Source of the DNA: Spiribacter salilacus
GTDB lineage: Bacteria; Pseudomonadota; Gammaproteobacteria; Nitrococcales; Nitrococcaceae
Assembly: GCF_009649225.1 (NCBI RefSeq)
Contig: NZ_WJPP01000003.1
Location: 310,001 to 374,000 of the forward strand
Length of the DNA: 64,000 bases
Direction of reading: 5' to 3'
Shown: in pieces, positions 34,468 to 43,539 of the stretch
Layout of the letters: every line of letters begins with the position of its first letter
How positions within the stretch are numbered: position 1 is the stretch's first letter
Program-made: the position numbers and the translations under genes
Notes under the pieces: model-generated
What the model saw: the letters and a program-made list of their open reading frames with translations, nothing else
What the model was told of the DNA's origin: nothing
Database searches by the model: none

Positions 34468-34681
34468 ACTCGGCGTTTTCTCTGGTAAGCAAGTCTGCGC
34501 AATCCTTACGCGAAATGGTTTCGTTGAAGTTCGGCAGCGTGGTAGCCATATTGTGATGCAACTGCGTCTCGACCACACCACAGTGACCGTTCCAGTACCC
34601 AATCACACCGAAATCAAAATTGGCACCCTGCAATCCATCATTCGCCAATCTGGACTGCCCCGAATCGAATTTGAAGTTTGA
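34460..34681 (+). CDS. hicA: HicA-family mRNA interferase toxin
   Basis: 73 aa with a TTG start inside the hicB end. The double-stranded-RNA-binding fold is recognised by KLGVFSGKQVCAILTRNGF, the active-site His in QRGSHIVM, and VPVPNHTEIKIGTLQSIIRQ. Toxin normally blocked by HicB. Confidence 0.88.
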   Translation: MGKLGVFSGKQVCAILTRNGFVEVRQRGSHIVMQLRLDHTTVTVPVPNHTEIKIGTLQSIIRQSGLPRIEFEV

Positions 34682-34683
34682 GT

Positions 34684-34757
34684 GGATCGCCACGGTTTCT
34701 GCGAAACCTCGCGATGACTTCATCGCCGTCATTGCGAACGAAGTGAGCAATCCAGCG
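34684..34757. repeat. REP-like inverted dispersed repeat (GTCATTGCGA type)
   Basis: GGATCGCCACGG ... CCTCGCGATGAC and GTCATTGCGAACGAAGTGAG with CAATCC form a facing pair, the widespread GTCATTGCGAGCGAAGC-type bacterial interspersed repeat. Non-coding, between hicA and the ABC exporter. Confidence 0.65.
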
Positions 34758-34788
34758 CCGTAGGCGCACCAAAACCGCCATTAGGCAT

Positions 34789-34820
34789 GCATAAATAATT
34801 CCGCCCCCACTTACTATGAC
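34789..34820 (+). repeat. GGGGACAG dispersed repeat, partial copy 3
   Basis: Only the right arm remains: CATAAATAATTCCGCCCCCA then CTTACTATGACC, which again ends at the start codon of the following gene (ATG 34816). Confidence 0.5.
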
Positions 34821-36615
34821 CCGTAACCCCCTATTCGACATTCCCCACTACCTGCGTGTGTTCCAGACGTATCTGGGGGCGCGGATGTATTTGATCTTTG
34901 GCCTGGCGCTGTTTGCGGTGGTGGCTGAGGGGGTGGGCATATTGATGCTGTTGCCGCTGCTCGGCGGGCTGGATGGCGGCGGTGCTGAGCCCACGGGCGT
35001 GGCGGCGTTTGTGCAGTCTATGCTCTCGGCGGTGGGGCTGGGTGAGTCGACCACGTGGCTGCTAGTACTGATTACCGCGGCGTTTATTGCCAAGGGCGCA
35101 TTGTTGTTTCTTGCCAATGGTTACCGGGCCTATTTGCAAGGGTTGTTGCTGCGAGAGCTGCGCGGGCGATTGTTTGATCGATATAGCCACATGCGCTACC
35201 GGCATTATGTGTCTCAAAGCACGGGGCATTTTACCAATGTGATTAATCAGCAGATTCGGCTGATGCTGCAGTCTTTTCAGCAGCTCACAAACCTCGTGGC
35301 CAAAGTTGTGGATGCGCTGATTTATACCGCGTTTGCGTTTTTGGTGGCTTGGCGCTTTGGGGTGATGGCCATTGTGCTGGGTGTGGTGCTGCTGTTGCTA
35401 TTTCGGGCGTTAAACATCTTTGTGCGCGCGCAGTCGCGCCGGGCAGCGGCTGAAGAGGGGCATCTCACCAAGCTGCTGATTCAGTTTTTGCAGGGCTTTA
35501 AGTATCTGGTGGCCACGGGGCAAACCGCACCGTTGCGCAAAACGGTGATGAGCTCGGTGGGCCGGCTTACCGGTTATGAAATTCGCCGAGGCATTGCGCA
35601 GGCATTTACCACCTCGGTGCGTGAGCCGGTCATTGTGGTGTTTATTATGGTGATTGTGCTGGTGCAGGTGGTGTTTTTAGGCCAGTCGCTTGCGCCCATT
35701 ATGGTTTCCATTGTGCTGTTTTACCGGGCCATGAACTCGATTTTTATGACTCAAGGCGCTTGGCAAAACACGCTAAACAACATTGGTGCCGTGGAGCTGG
35801 TGCATCAAGAGTTTGCTGACCAGGCTGAGCAGGCAGAGCCCGATGCCGATACCCCTGCAGCGGCGCTTAGCCTAGGCATTACCCTAGAGAATGTGTCTTT
35901 TGCCTACGATAAAGCCGTGGGTGATGTAATTGTTCAGGTATCGCTCACCATCCCCGCCCGCACCTCCGTGGCCTTTGTGGGTGAATCGGGCGCGGGTAAA
36001 TCGACCCTAGTCGACCTGCTCACCCTGATGCTTAAGCCTCAATCCGGCCGTGTGCTGATTGATGGCGTGCCGGGTGACGAAATCACATTGAATAGCTGGC
36101 GCGCACAAATCGGCTACGTGAGCCAAGAAACCGTGGTCTTTGATGACACCATTGCCAATAACATCTGCATGTGGGCGGGCAACCCGGCCAAAGACGAGGC
36201 GCTCATGGCCCGCATTCGCGAGGCCGCCAAGCGCGCCCACATCCACCACCACATCGAGACCCTGCCCGCGGGCTATCACACCGTGGTGGGTGACCGCGGC
36301 ATTCGGCTATCGGGCGGGCAGCGCCAGCGACTGTTTATTGCCCGAGAGCTATTCCGCAAGCCCAACCTGCTCATCCTCGATGAAGCCACCAGCGCGCTAG
36401 ATACCGACTCCGAACGCCACATCCAGCAAAGCATCGATGCGCTCAAGGGCGAGATCACGGTGGTCATCATCGCCCACCGCCTCTCAACCATCCGCAATGT
36501 TGACCATGTGTACGTGTTTGACCAGGGGCGCCTGGTGGAAGATGGCCCGTTTGCGCGACTGCGGGATCGGGAAGATTCGAAATTTGGGCGGCTGGTGGCG
36601 TCGCAGGCGCTTTGA
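34816..36615 (+). CDS. ABC exporter/flippase for lipid-linked glycan (PglK/MsbA-like)
   Basis: 599-aa half-transporter with fused domains: six predicted transmembrane helices in residues 1-330 and a nucleotide-binding domain with Walker [10 protein letters not shown] (about 390), signature LSGGQRQR (about 497) and Walker [13 protein letters not shown] (about 517). In polysaccharide loci this type flips lipid-linked oligosaccharides or exports polymer across the inner membrane. It is the first structural gene of the biosynthetic series; the next gene starts at its stop codon. Confidence 0.88.
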   Translation: MTRNPLFDIPHYLRVFQTYLGARMYLIFGLALFAVVAEGVGILMLLPLLGGLDGGGAEPTGVAAFVQSMLSAVGLGESTTWLLVLITAAFIAKGALLFLANGYRAYLQGLLLRELRGRLFDRYSHMRYRHYVSQSTGHFTNVINQQIRLMLQSFQQLTNLVAKVVDALIYTAFAFLVAWRFGVMAIVLGVVLLLLFRALNIFVRAQSRRAAAEEGHLTKLLIQFLQGFKYLVATGQTAPLRKTVMSSVGRLTGYEIRRGIAQAFTTSVREPVIVVFIMVIVLVQVVFLGQSLAPIMVSIVLFYRAMNSIFMTQGAWQNTLNNIGAVELVHQEFADQAEQAEPDADTPAAALSLGITLENVSFAYDKAVGDVIVQVSLTIPARTSVAFVGESGAGKSTLVDLLTLMLKPQSGRVLIDGVPGDEITLNSWRAQIGYVSQETVVFDDTIANNICMWAGNPAKDEALMARIREAAKRAHIHHHIETLPAGYHTVVGDRGIRLSGGQRQRLFIARELFRKPNLLILDEATSALDTDSERHIQQSIDALKGEITVVIIAHRLSTIRNVDHVYVFDQGRLVEDGPFARLRDREDSKFGRLVASQAL

Positions 36616-36626
36616 CGCGAACTAAA

Positions 36627-37517
36627 ATGATCGAAAGTCGGGGTATCAAAGGCATTGTCCTTGCCGGCGGCGCTGGCACGCGCCTGCATCCGGTCACGCT
36701 GGGTGTCGCCAAGCAGCTCCTGCCGATCTACGACAAGCCAATGATCTACTACCCGATCAGTGTGCTCATGCTCGCAAGCATTCGGGATATCCTGATCATC
36801 ACTACACCGCAGGATCAGGCGCAGTATCAGAACCTTCTGGGGGATGGCAGTCAGTTCGGGATCCGGTTGCAGTATGCCGTACAGCCCAGCCCGGACGGGC
36901 TGGCGCAGGCTTTCATTATTGGCGAGGAGTTCATCGGCAATGATCGGGTCTGCCTGGTTCTTGGCGATAACATCTTCTACGGGCAGGGATTCACGCCGAT
37001 GCTCCGGCGCGCTGCCCAGCAAGAGCATGGGGCGACGGTCTTTGCGTATCAGGTGAAGGATCCGGAGCGCTTTGGCGTGGTGGAGTTCGATGCGCAGAGG
37101 CGCGTGAAGTCTATCGAAGAAAAGCCCCTCAGGCCCCGCAGTCATTACGCCATTACTGGACTCTACTTCTACGATAACCGGGTATTGGAACTGGCGAAGC
37201 AGGTCGAGCCCTCCGATCGCGGCGAGCTTGAAATCACCAGCCTCATGCAGGCGTATCTGGACGATCAATGCCTCAACGCCGAACCACTGGGTCGCGGTTT
37301 TGCCTGGCTGGACACCGGGACGCATGAATCGCTGCTGGCTGCGGCATCTTTCGTCGAAACCATTGAGCTGAGGCAGGGCTACAAGATCGCCTGTCTTGAA
37401 GAAATCGCACTGCATAACGAATGGCTAAGCCGGGCGGCTGTGGCTGAGAGAGCCAGCAGGCTCGAGAAGACGACTTACGGCCAGTATCTCTCCGATCTCG
37501 CGCTGGATACCCATTGA
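36627..37517 (+). CDS. rmlA: Glucose-1-phosphate thymidylyltransferase
   Basis: Makes dTDP-glucose. 296 aa with the nucleotide-binding [39 protein letters not shown], and [25 protein letters not shown] is diagnostic for RmlA. ATG at 36627 preferred to an upstream TTG overlapping the exporter end. The matching 4,6-dehydratase (rmlB) is not in the window. Confidence 0.94.
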   Translation: MIESRGIKGIVLAGGAGTRLHPVTLGVAKQLLPIYDKPMIYYPISVLMLASIRDILIITTPQDQAQYQNLLGDGSQFGIRLQYAVQPSPDGLAQAFIIGEEFIGNDRVCLVLGDNIFYGQGFTPMLRRAAQQEHGATVFAYQVKDPERFGVVEFDAQRRVKSIEEKPLRPRSHYAITGLYFYDNRVLELAKQVEPSDRGELEITSLMQAYLDDQCLNAEPLGRGFAWLDTGTHESLLAAASFVETIELRQGYKIACLEEIALHNEWLSRAAVAERASRLEKTTYGQYLSDLALDTH

Positions 37518-37520
37518 ACG

Positions 37521-38051
37521 ATGATTGATCCAACCGCCTTCATCGACGAATACGCACGGGTGGAGCCCGACGCCACGATCGGCGCGAACACCCGGGTGTG
37601 GGGTTTTACTCATATCCTTGGTGGGAGTCGTATCGGTGCCGACTGCAATATCTGCGAGCAGGTGTTTATTGAAGGCGATGTCGTAGTCGGTGACCGCGTG
37701 ACGGTAAAGTCCGGCGTCCAGCTCTGGGACGGTGTCCGCCTTGAAGATGACGTTTTCATCGGGCCAAACGTCACGTTCACCAACGACAGGTATCCGCGCA
37801 GTCAGCAGTACCCGGAGCGCTTCCTCGGGGTGCGCGTTAAAGCCCGCGCATCGATCGGGGGGGGGGCAGTGATCCTGCCAGGGCTTACGATCGGCGAGGG
37901 CGCGATGGTAGGAGCAGGTGCGGTGGTCACTTGCTGCGTGCCGAACGGTGTGACCGTGGTTGGCAATCCAGCGCGCATAGTGCGGCGGACGGTGGCCGAT
38001 GACCAGACACAGGTCGCCGCGCATTCACAAAGCAAAGGAGGTTCGGGGTAA
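37521..38051 (+). CDS. dTDP-3-amino-3,6-dideoxyhexose N-acetyltransferase (FdtC/QdtC-like)
   Basis: 176-aa left-handed beta-helix acetyltransferase. [39 protein letters not shown] and [12 protein letters not shown] are characteristic of FdtC/QdtC and WlbB-like 3-N-acetyltransferases. It acts after the FdtB-like aminotransferase encoded at 41.6 kb. An uninterrupted run of 10 G (37857-37866) encodes SIGGGA; a one-base slip would destroy the last third of the protein. Fuc3N versus Qui3N substrate not decidable. Confidence 0.82.
   Translation: MIDPTAFIDEYARVEPDATIGANTRVWGFTHILGGSRIGADCNICEQVFIEGDVVVGDRVTVKSGVQLWDGVRLEDDVFIGPNVTFTNDRYPRSQQYPERFLGVRVKARASIGGGAVILPGLTIGEGAMVGAGAVVTCCVPNGVTVVGNPARIVRRTVADDQTQVAAHSQSKGGSG
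37857..37866 (+). repeat. Homopolymer G10 inside acetyltransferase gene
   Basis: Ten consecutive G coding ATC-GGG-GGG-GGG-GCA. Currently in frame. A candidate slipped-strand contingency tract. Confidence 0.6.
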
Positions 38052-38565
38052 GACGCTCTCATTCCGGGACATTTCGGTGGAAGACGCTCCGTTTATCCTG
38101 TCTCTTCGCACGGATGAACAGAAGTCGCGATACCTCAGTGCCACCCCACCAGATCTGACTGAACAGCGGCTTTGGCTGCAGGAATATAACAACGCAGACG
38201 GTCAAGCCTACTTCATCATTGAGTACCAGCAGGTATCCATCGGGACCGTTCGCTTGTACGACGCCAGAGACAGCAGTTTTTGCTGGGGTTCATGGGTTCT
38301 TGTGGAACATGCCCCAGTCCAAGCGGCGATTGAATCCGCGCTGATGGTCTACGCGTATGGAACCGATCATCTTGGCTTCACTGCCGCTCATTTTGATGTC
38401 CGCAAGGCTAACCAGTCTGTGTGGCAGTTCCATGAGCGTTTTGGGGCGCAGCGTATCGCAGAGACCGATCTCGACTATTTTTACACGTTGGCGTTCGAGG
38501 CGATTCAATCGTCAAGGAAGCGTTATCGCAAGTTTCTCCCCGATGACGTTTCTGTCTCGGGTTAA
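37999..38565 (+). CDS. GNAT-family N-acetyltransferase
   Basis: 188 aa as drawn. Family similarity begins at [20 protein letters not shown] and includes the acetyl-CoA block [27 protein letters not shown], as in RimJ/RimL-like sugar or amino-sugar acyltransferases. The start is uncertain: the only in-frame ATG lies inside the preceding gene, and a strong AAAGGAGG (38035-38042) is followed by no usual start codon (GTTCGGGGTAAG). A base change at the start or an unusual start is possible. Confidence 0.7.
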   Translation: MTRHRSPRIHKAKEVRGKTLSFRDISVEDAPFILSLRTDEQKSRYLSATPPDLTEQRLWLQEYNNADGQAYFIIEYQQVSIGTVRLYDARDSSFCWGSWVLVEHAPVQAAIESALMVYAYGTDHLGFTAAHFDVRKANQSVWQFHERFGAQRIAETDLDYFYTLAFEAIQSSRKRYRKFLPDDVSVSG

Positions 38566-38591
38566 TAGGTTCCCATATCCAGAAAAACTTC

Positions 38592-39011
38592 ATGCCGATT
38601 GAAGACTGCAAGTTAATTGATCTGCCTGCGATCAGTGATCCTCGGGGCGATCTGACCTTCGTCGAGGGTGGCAATCATGTGCCGTTTCAGATTCGTCGCG
38701 TGTATTACCTTTACAATGTCCCGGTTGACTCAGAGCGCGGCGGGCACGCGCACTATGACCTCGAGCAGGTCATCTTTGCCCTCTCGGGCAGCTTCCGGAT
38801 CACCGTTGACGACGGGCGCGAGCGCCGTGAGCATTGGCTGCGTGATCCACGCACCGGGCTCTATGTCGACCGCCTCATCTGGCGCGAAATAGATGCCTTC
38901 AGTCAAGGCGCTGTTTGTATGGTGCTTGCTTCGCAGCCTTACCATGAGGCCGATTATATTAGGAATTACGACGCGTTCTTAAAGGCGACAAAAGAGGGGC
39001 CTCGAACTTGA
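38592..39011 (+). CDS. fdtA: dTDP-4-keto-6-deoxyhexose 3,4-ketoisomerase (FdtA/QdtA)
   Basis: 139-aa cupin (WxcM-like). The catalytic histidines lie in ERGGHAHYDLEQVI (His52, His54); YYLYNVPVDSERGGHAH and LSGSFRITVDDG are diagnostic. It supplies the 3-keto sugar for the FdtB-like transaminase. FdtA and QdtA differ by stereochemistry, not decidable here; the symbol is used for the family. A relic of a second copy's 3' end lies at 39691. Confidence 0.85.
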   Translation: MPIEDCKLIDLPAISDPRGDLTFVEGGNHVPFQIRRVYYLYNVPVDSERGGHAHYDLEQVIFALSGSFRITVDDGRERREHWLRDPRTGLYVDRLIWREIDAFSQGAVCMVLASQPYHEADYIRNYDAFLKATKEGPRT

Positions 39012-39664
39012 AATTAAAAAATGCTGCAAAGTTATTCATGCCACCAATCTTCTTGGAGCCTTTTAAAAAAAACGTGTTGACGCAAAAAAAATCAAATCCC
39101 CCCCCTCTGGATCTGTTTGACAATGAACCAAATTTTTTCGAAGCCTTGATCCAAAACTCCTCTGTTTACGGTGAATATGGTACAGGTGCGTCGACTCAAT
39201 TCGCATTAAAGTTCTCAAGGGCGAATGTATATTGTATCGATTCAGATACGGAATGGTTAGAGAAAGCGGTTCGTGGCTTTGAGGACTCGAGCCGCCTCCA
39301 TTCACGGTCGGTTGATGTTGGTAAGGTTATAGCTTGGGGTATTCCTGTAGGGGCAGCTCGAATTGATGCCTATAAGGAGTACACAGACTGGATATGGAGC
39401 CATAAAGAAAAACCCGACCTGGTTCTCATAGACGGGCGGTTCCGCGTGTGCTGTTTTCTTTCAGTGTTGCGCTATGCTGAAGCAGGAACAAAAGTAATTT
39501 TCGATGATTACGTACATCGGCCGCAGTACAAATTCGTCGAACGATTTCTCCTTCCTGTTGAAATCTTGGGGAGGCAAGCTTTGTTCGTTGTTCCCGACGA
39601 AAAGCAGTGGGATGAAAAAGATCTTGATATCTGTATTTCAGCATTTAGGTGCAATTTAAACTAA
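39008..39664 (+). CDS. SAM-dependent methyltransferase-like protein
   Basis: 218 aa, TTG start overlapping the fdtA stop. Rossmann features: VYGEYGTGASTQFAL (motif I), YCIDSDTEWLE (acidic loop), KPDLVLIDGRF and KVIFDDYVHRPQYKF. AT-rich compared with neighbours, and its 5' part contains runs A8 (39065), A8 (39084) and C8 (39098-39105), so frame slippage is possible. Substrate unknown; probably a sugar modification. It is inserted between fdtA and a duplicate fdtA tail. Confidence 0.6.
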   Translation: MKLKNAAKLFMPPIFLEPFKKNVLTQKKSNPPPLDLFDNEPNFFEALIQNSSVYGEYGTGASTQFALKFSRANVYCIDSDTEWLEKAVRGFEDSSRLHSRSVDVGKVIAWGIPVGAARIDAYKEYTDWIWSHKEKPDLVLIDGRFRVCCFLSVLRYAEAGTKVIFDDYVHRPQYKFVERFLLPVEILGRQALFVVPDEKQWDEKDLDICISAFRCNLN

Positions 39665-39690
39665 TCGTCCGAACTGGATAACGAAGCGAC

Positions 39691-39787
39691 ACATTCAGTC
39701 AAGGCGACGTCTGTATCGTTCTCGCGTCGCAGCGCTACGATTAGCGAGACTACATTTGGAGTTATGAAGATTTCAGCGGGATATCGG
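39691..39787 (+). pseudogene. Relic of fdtA 3' end
   Basis: TFSQGDVCIVLASQRYD, a stop, then RDYIWSYEDFSG corresponds residue by residue to the C-terminus of the intact fdtA (AFSQGAVCMVLASQPYHEAD followed by YIRNYDAF). Only about 33 codons remain. It indicates that the methyltransferase gene arrived by a recombination event that duplicated the fdtA tail. Confidence 0.75.
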
Positions 39788-39790
39788 TAG

Positions 39791-40429
39791 ATGACTAAAT
39801 ATAATAATATCTTCATTTTGTGTACTGGACGATGCGGTAGCGAGAACTTTATCCGAGCCTGTCGCCATATAAAAAACTACTCAGCGGGCCACGAGACTAG
39901 GACTCGTCTGATTGGGGCAGAGCGGTTCAACTATCCCCTACACCATATCGAAGCTGACAATCGCTTATCGTGGCTGCTAGGTTGGCTATATCGAAATTAC
40001 AACCGTGATTCATTTTTCGTACATCTTCGACGGGACCCAGTGGCCGTCGCTAAGAGTTTCTCTAAGCGATATTGGTGGGATGGATCAATTACACGCGCCT
40101 ACCGAAACGGGATCCTTATGCTGAATGAAGATGAAGAGCTAGATTTATGCATAGATTATATTGAGACAATAGATCAAAATATAAAATTGTTTCTTGAAGC
40201 TCGTGAGAGAAAGATGGAGTTCTGGATTGAGCGGGCACAGGATGACTTCCCCTCGTTTTGGAGTGAGATAGGTGCTGAAGGAGACCTAGCCGCAGCGGTT
40301 GCGGAGTTTGACAATCCAAGCAATACGTCGGAGGAAATGGGAAAGCGTCGAAAGAAGGAACCAAAAAGGGGGTTACGGCAGTTTGCATATAAAACCGCTC
40401 GGGCGGTAAGAGGGATACACCGGCGGTGA
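39791..40429 (+). CDS. Sulfotransferase-like protein
   Basis: 212 aa. The 5'-phosphosulfate loop is FILCTGRCGSENFIRAC (residues 8-24), and the 3'-phosphate block is SFFVHLRRDPVAVAKSFSKRY (about 74-94), as in PAPS-dependent sulfotransferases. It would transfer sulfate to a sugar or the glycan. It is AT-rich and ends in a basic tail; its stop overlaps the next gene start. Confidence 0.68.
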   Translation: MTKYNNIFILCTGRCGSENFIRACRHIKNYSAGHETRTRLIGAERFNYPLHHIEADNRLSWLLGWLYRNYNRDSFFVHLRRDPVAVAKSFSKRYWWDGSITRAYRNGILMLNEDEELDLCIDYIETIDQNIKLFLEARERKMEFWIERAQDDFPSFWSEIGAEGDLAAAVAEFDNPSNTSEEMGKRRKKEPKRGLRQFAYKTARAVRGIHRR

Positions 40430-41550
40430 GGGTATATCAATGTATTCACAAATATCCGCCTCATATTCCACAGTTTGAAAACCGCTGGGGCATCGGGAAT
40501 CACTCTACTTTTGAGGAAATCCACGATGCGGTTCTGCGCGACGGCTATGCATCCGTGTACCGTCTGATGCCACCACCCGATAGACCGGACGACCGCGTCT
40601 TCTTTACTGTGTGGAACTATGAACGCCTACAACATACCTGGGCGCGAGAGCACGGCCTCACTACTACTAACCTTGACGAGATCCGGCTGGCACAAATCGC
40701 CCACATTCAGCCGGACGTAGTCTATGACTTCTCATGCTTTGTGTCGCCCTCGTTTGCCGCTATGCTGCGATCCCGCTTTTCTGGCCTCATCCTTGCCTGG
40801 AACGGATTCATCAAGGAAGCCGACCCGCCCATTGACCCGGCCTATGATGGATATGTCTCGCTTCATCGGCCTTTCGTGGAAAGCTGGAAAAGGCGCGGTC
40901 ATAATGCCCTCGAACTTCAGCCGGGCATAGATTCTGATTGGGGTAGACGAACACTCCGCCCTTTTTCTAGCCGGCGGGACGACCTGATTCTCTATGGCCA
41001 ACTTGGCGCGCTTTTTGGCGGGCGCGCTGCGCTCGCAAGGGCCGTAATGGAGGCCGCGGCATCCGATGGGTATGACTTCAAATGCTATGCTGGGGTGTCA
41101 AAGCAATATCATAGACCCGGAGGGAGGCTTGCTCGAATGGGCATTGAGCTGCCTTTCCTTGTCAAATGGCCGGACAAGAAGCTCAGGTCACTGATTTCGG
41201 GGTCCGTTTACGGCATCGGATTGTACGAAGCAATCCGCGACACCAAAGCCGTCCTCAATACCTTTGGGGATCTCAATATCAGATTTCATAGCAACATGCG
41301 CGTATTTGAAACCATAGGTAATGGGACACCGCTGATTTCGCCGAAGGGAGTGTATCCGGAGGGTTTGGAAGAAGGTTTGGATTACTTGTCGTTCTCATCA
41401 GTGGACGATATATCCCGGATCATGAAATCCTTTATCTACGAACCTGATCAAGCGTTAGCGTTCGCTGAGACGGCAAGGGCGCGAGTGCTTCGAAATTTTA
41501 GTAAACAGCGGCAGTATTCCGAGTTTCTGAACTTCGTTTCTAAACTTTAG
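40426..41550 (+). CDS. Glycosyltransferase (GT-B fold, group 1-like)
   Basis: 374 aa with a GTG start. The C-terminal donor region has FHSNMRVFETIGNGTPLISPKG, the pattern of GT1/GT4 family enzymes, followed by EEGLDYLSFSSVDD. The N-terminal half is divergent (YPPHIPQFENRWGIGNHSTFEEIHDA). Linkage and donor are not predictable. Confidence 0.7.
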   Translation: MRVYQCIHKYPPHIPQFENRWGIGNHSTFEEIHDAVLRDGYASVYRLMPPPDRPDDRVFFTVWNYERLQHTWAREHGLTTTNLDEIRLAQIAHIQPDVVYDFSCFVSPSFAAMLRSRFSGLILAWNGFIKEADPPIDPAYDGYVSLHRPFVESWKRRGHNALELQPGIDSDWGRRTLRPFSSRRDDLILYGQLGALFGGRAALARAVMEAAASDGYDFKCYAGVSKQYHRPGGRLARMGIELPFLVKWPDKKLRSLISGSVYGIGLYEAIRDTKAVLNTFGDLNIRFHSNMRVFETIGNGTPLISPKGVYPEGLEEGLDYLSFSSVDDISRIMKSFIYEPDQALAFAETARARVLRNFSKQRQYSEFLNFVSKL

Positions 41551-41560
41551 CTAAAAACTC

Positions 41561-42646
41561 ATGATTCCTTTCCTCGATCTCCGTGCTGCTTATCTCGAAC
41601 TCAAACCCGAGATTGATGATGCCGCTGGTCGTGTGCTGAATAGCGGCTGCTATATCTTGGGCGAGGAGGTGGAGGCCTTCGAGGCCGAGTGGGTTGCTTA
41701 TTGCGAGGCGAAGCATGCGGTGGGTGTTGCCAATGGCTTGGATGCCCTGCATCTGGCGCTGCGCGCGCTGGGAGTGGGGCCGGGCGACGAGGTGATTGTG
41801 CCCAGCAATACCTATATCGCCACCTGGCTTGCCGTCAGCCAGTGCCGCGCGACGCCCGTGCCGGTTGAGCCGGATGCGCGCACCTACAACATCGACCCGG
41901 CGCGTATTGAGCAGGCGATTACTCCCGCCACGCGCGTGATCATGCCCGTGCATCTCTATGGGCAGCCAGCGGATCTGGATCCCATCCTAGCCGTCGCGCG
42001 CAAGCACGGTTTGCGCGTGGTAGAGGACGCGGCACAGGCGCACGGAGCGCGTTACAAGGGCCGGCGGATCGGGGCGCATGGCGATGCAGTCTGCTGGAGC
42101 TTCTACCCGGGCAAGAACCTCGGTGCGATGGGCGACGCGGGCGCGGTGACCACCGACGACCCAGAGATCGCTGCGCGCGTTCGCCGGCTCGGAAATTACG
42201 GCTCCGATCGCAAATACGTGAATGTTGAACGGGGCGTGAACTCCCGGCTTGATCCGCTGCAAGCGGCCATCCTGCGCGTTAAGCTCGCGCATCTCAACGA
42301 CTGGACCGAGCGTCGTCGCCTCCTTGCTTCTGCCTACATGGATTCACTGGCCGACACCGGCCTGACCTTGCCGCAGGTGCCCGAGTGGGCGGAGCCGGTC
42401 TGGCACCTCTATGTGGTGCGTAGCCCCGAGCGCGACGCCCTGCAGGCTCGTCTCACCGAGAAGGATGTCGGTACGCTGATCCATTACCCGATTCCGCCTC
42501 ATATGCAGGCGGCCTACGCCGATCTCCATCTTGCGCCTGAGGCCCTTCCCCTGGCGCAAAAGCTTGCAGGCGAGGTCCTGAGCTTGCCAATGGGGCCGCA
42601 TCTTTCCCCAGAGGCGGCCCAACAAGTGCGGGGAGCGATAGCGTGA
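41561..42646 (+). CDS. fdtB: dTDP-3-keto-6-deoxyhexose 3-aminotransferase (FdtB/QdtB)
   Basis: 361-aa PLP enzyme of the DegT/DnrJ/EryC1/StrS family. PLP lysine Lys185 in [17 protein letters not shown], substrate motif [14 protein letters not shown] and [14 protein letters not shown]. Together with rmlA, the FdtC-like and FdtA-like genes it makes dTDP-3-acetamido-3,6-dideoxyhexose (Fuc3NAc or Qui3NAc). High GC, like rmlA; two AT-rich genes separate it from them. Confidence 0.86.
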   Translation: MIPFLDLRAAYLELKPEIDDAAGRVLNSGCYILGEEVEAFEAEWVAYCEAKHAVGVANGLDALHLALRALGVGPGDEVIVPSNTYIATWLAVSQCRATPVPVEPDARTYNIDPARIEQAITPATRVIMPVHLYGQPADLDPILAVARKHGLRVVEDAAQAHGARYKGRRIGAHGDAVCWSFYPGKNLGAMGDAGAVTTDDPEIAARVRRLGNYGSDRKYVNVERGVNSRLDPLQAAILRVKLAHLNDWTERRRLLASAYMDSLADTGLTLPQVPEWAEPVWHLYVVRSPERDALQARLTEKDVGTLIHYPIPPHMQAAYADLHLAPEALPLAQKLAGEVLSLPMGPHLSPEAAQQVRGAIA

Positions 42647-43539
42647 CCACAGGAAAGCTCTATCTTCACATCGGGCCGCCGAAGACCGCGACGACATCGC
42701 TGCAGATCGCGCTTCAGGAAACCAATCTGCGGGGACTGCATTACGGTGGCACCTTTCAGCCCCGCGACCACAATGTCGGGAGTCTCGCGCAGACGCTGCA
42801 TAAGGCGAGCTGTGAGCGCCTTGCCGCCGATGACCCCGACGTGCGCGCAGCCCTTGACGATGTGTCGAACGTCTTGGGGGGCGTGATCCTGTCCAAAGAG
42901 ACGTTCCTCGTTGAACAGCGGGGCTGCCCCTTCCCGGAGAAGCTGCGGCGGCTCGCGACGGTCCTCGCAGATATCCCGACGGTCGTCCTTGTGACACTGC
43001 GCGATCCGACGGAAGGCTTACCGTCGCCCTATCAAGAACTTTTCAACGGCCTTCCGCTGACTGAGAAACTGAGCTTCGCGCGCTTCTGCCACGGGCCACG
43101 CGCGAGGTGCTACAACTACACCTTCGTCTATGAGAGCCTCATTCAAGCGGGCTTCCGCGATATCCGCGGGATCGAGTTCCACGACCTCACGGCAGGCCAA
43201 GTCCCGCTGTCCCGCTTGCTCGGTCATGACGCGCCCACCGATGCGATCCTCACACTGGGCCGCGCCAACGCCGGGGCTAAAAACGGCCCAGACAAACGCA
43301 CCCTGCCGCCCGTCTCACTGAAATCGATCGGCGGGATACGGCCAATCCGCTCGCTGCTCGATCGGATGGGCCTGAGGGGGACAACCCTGCACCGTTACGC
43401 GGCTGCAACACTCGACCGTATCCGCCTGCGCCCTGGCGACGCACGGCAACTACGCTTGCCCGCCCATATAGCGGATCGTCTGGACACACACCTCGCAGAC
43501 GCTCGCACCCGCCTCCAGCCGATCGGAACGCGCCAATGA
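42643..43539 (+). CDS. Sulfotransferase family protein
   Basis: 298 aa, GTG start overlapping the aminotransferase stop. PAPS loop [19 protein letters not shown] (residues 6-24), 3'-phosphate region [21 protein letters not shown]. The second sulfotransferase of the locus, unrelated in detail to the first. Suggests a sulfated glycan. Confidence 0.75.
   Translation: MTTGKLYLHIGPPKTATTSLQIALQETNLRGLHYGGTFQPRDHNVGSLAQTLHKASCERLAADDPDVRAALDDVSNVLGGVILSKETFLVEQRGCPFPEKLRRLATVLADIPTVVLVTLRDPTEGLPSPYQELFNGLPLTEKLSFARFCHGPRARCYNYTFVYESLIQAGFRDIRGIEFHDLTAGQVPLSRLLGHDAPTDAILTLGRANAGAKNGPDKRTLPPVSLKSIGGIRPIRSLLDRMGLRGTTLHRYAAATLDRIRLRPGDARQLRLPAHIADRLDTHLADARTRLQPIGTRQ

Noticed and set aside
36276-37415. 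379-codon minus-strand frame across exporter end and rmlA
   Set aside because: Covers two well-supported plus-strand genes and resembles no protein family.
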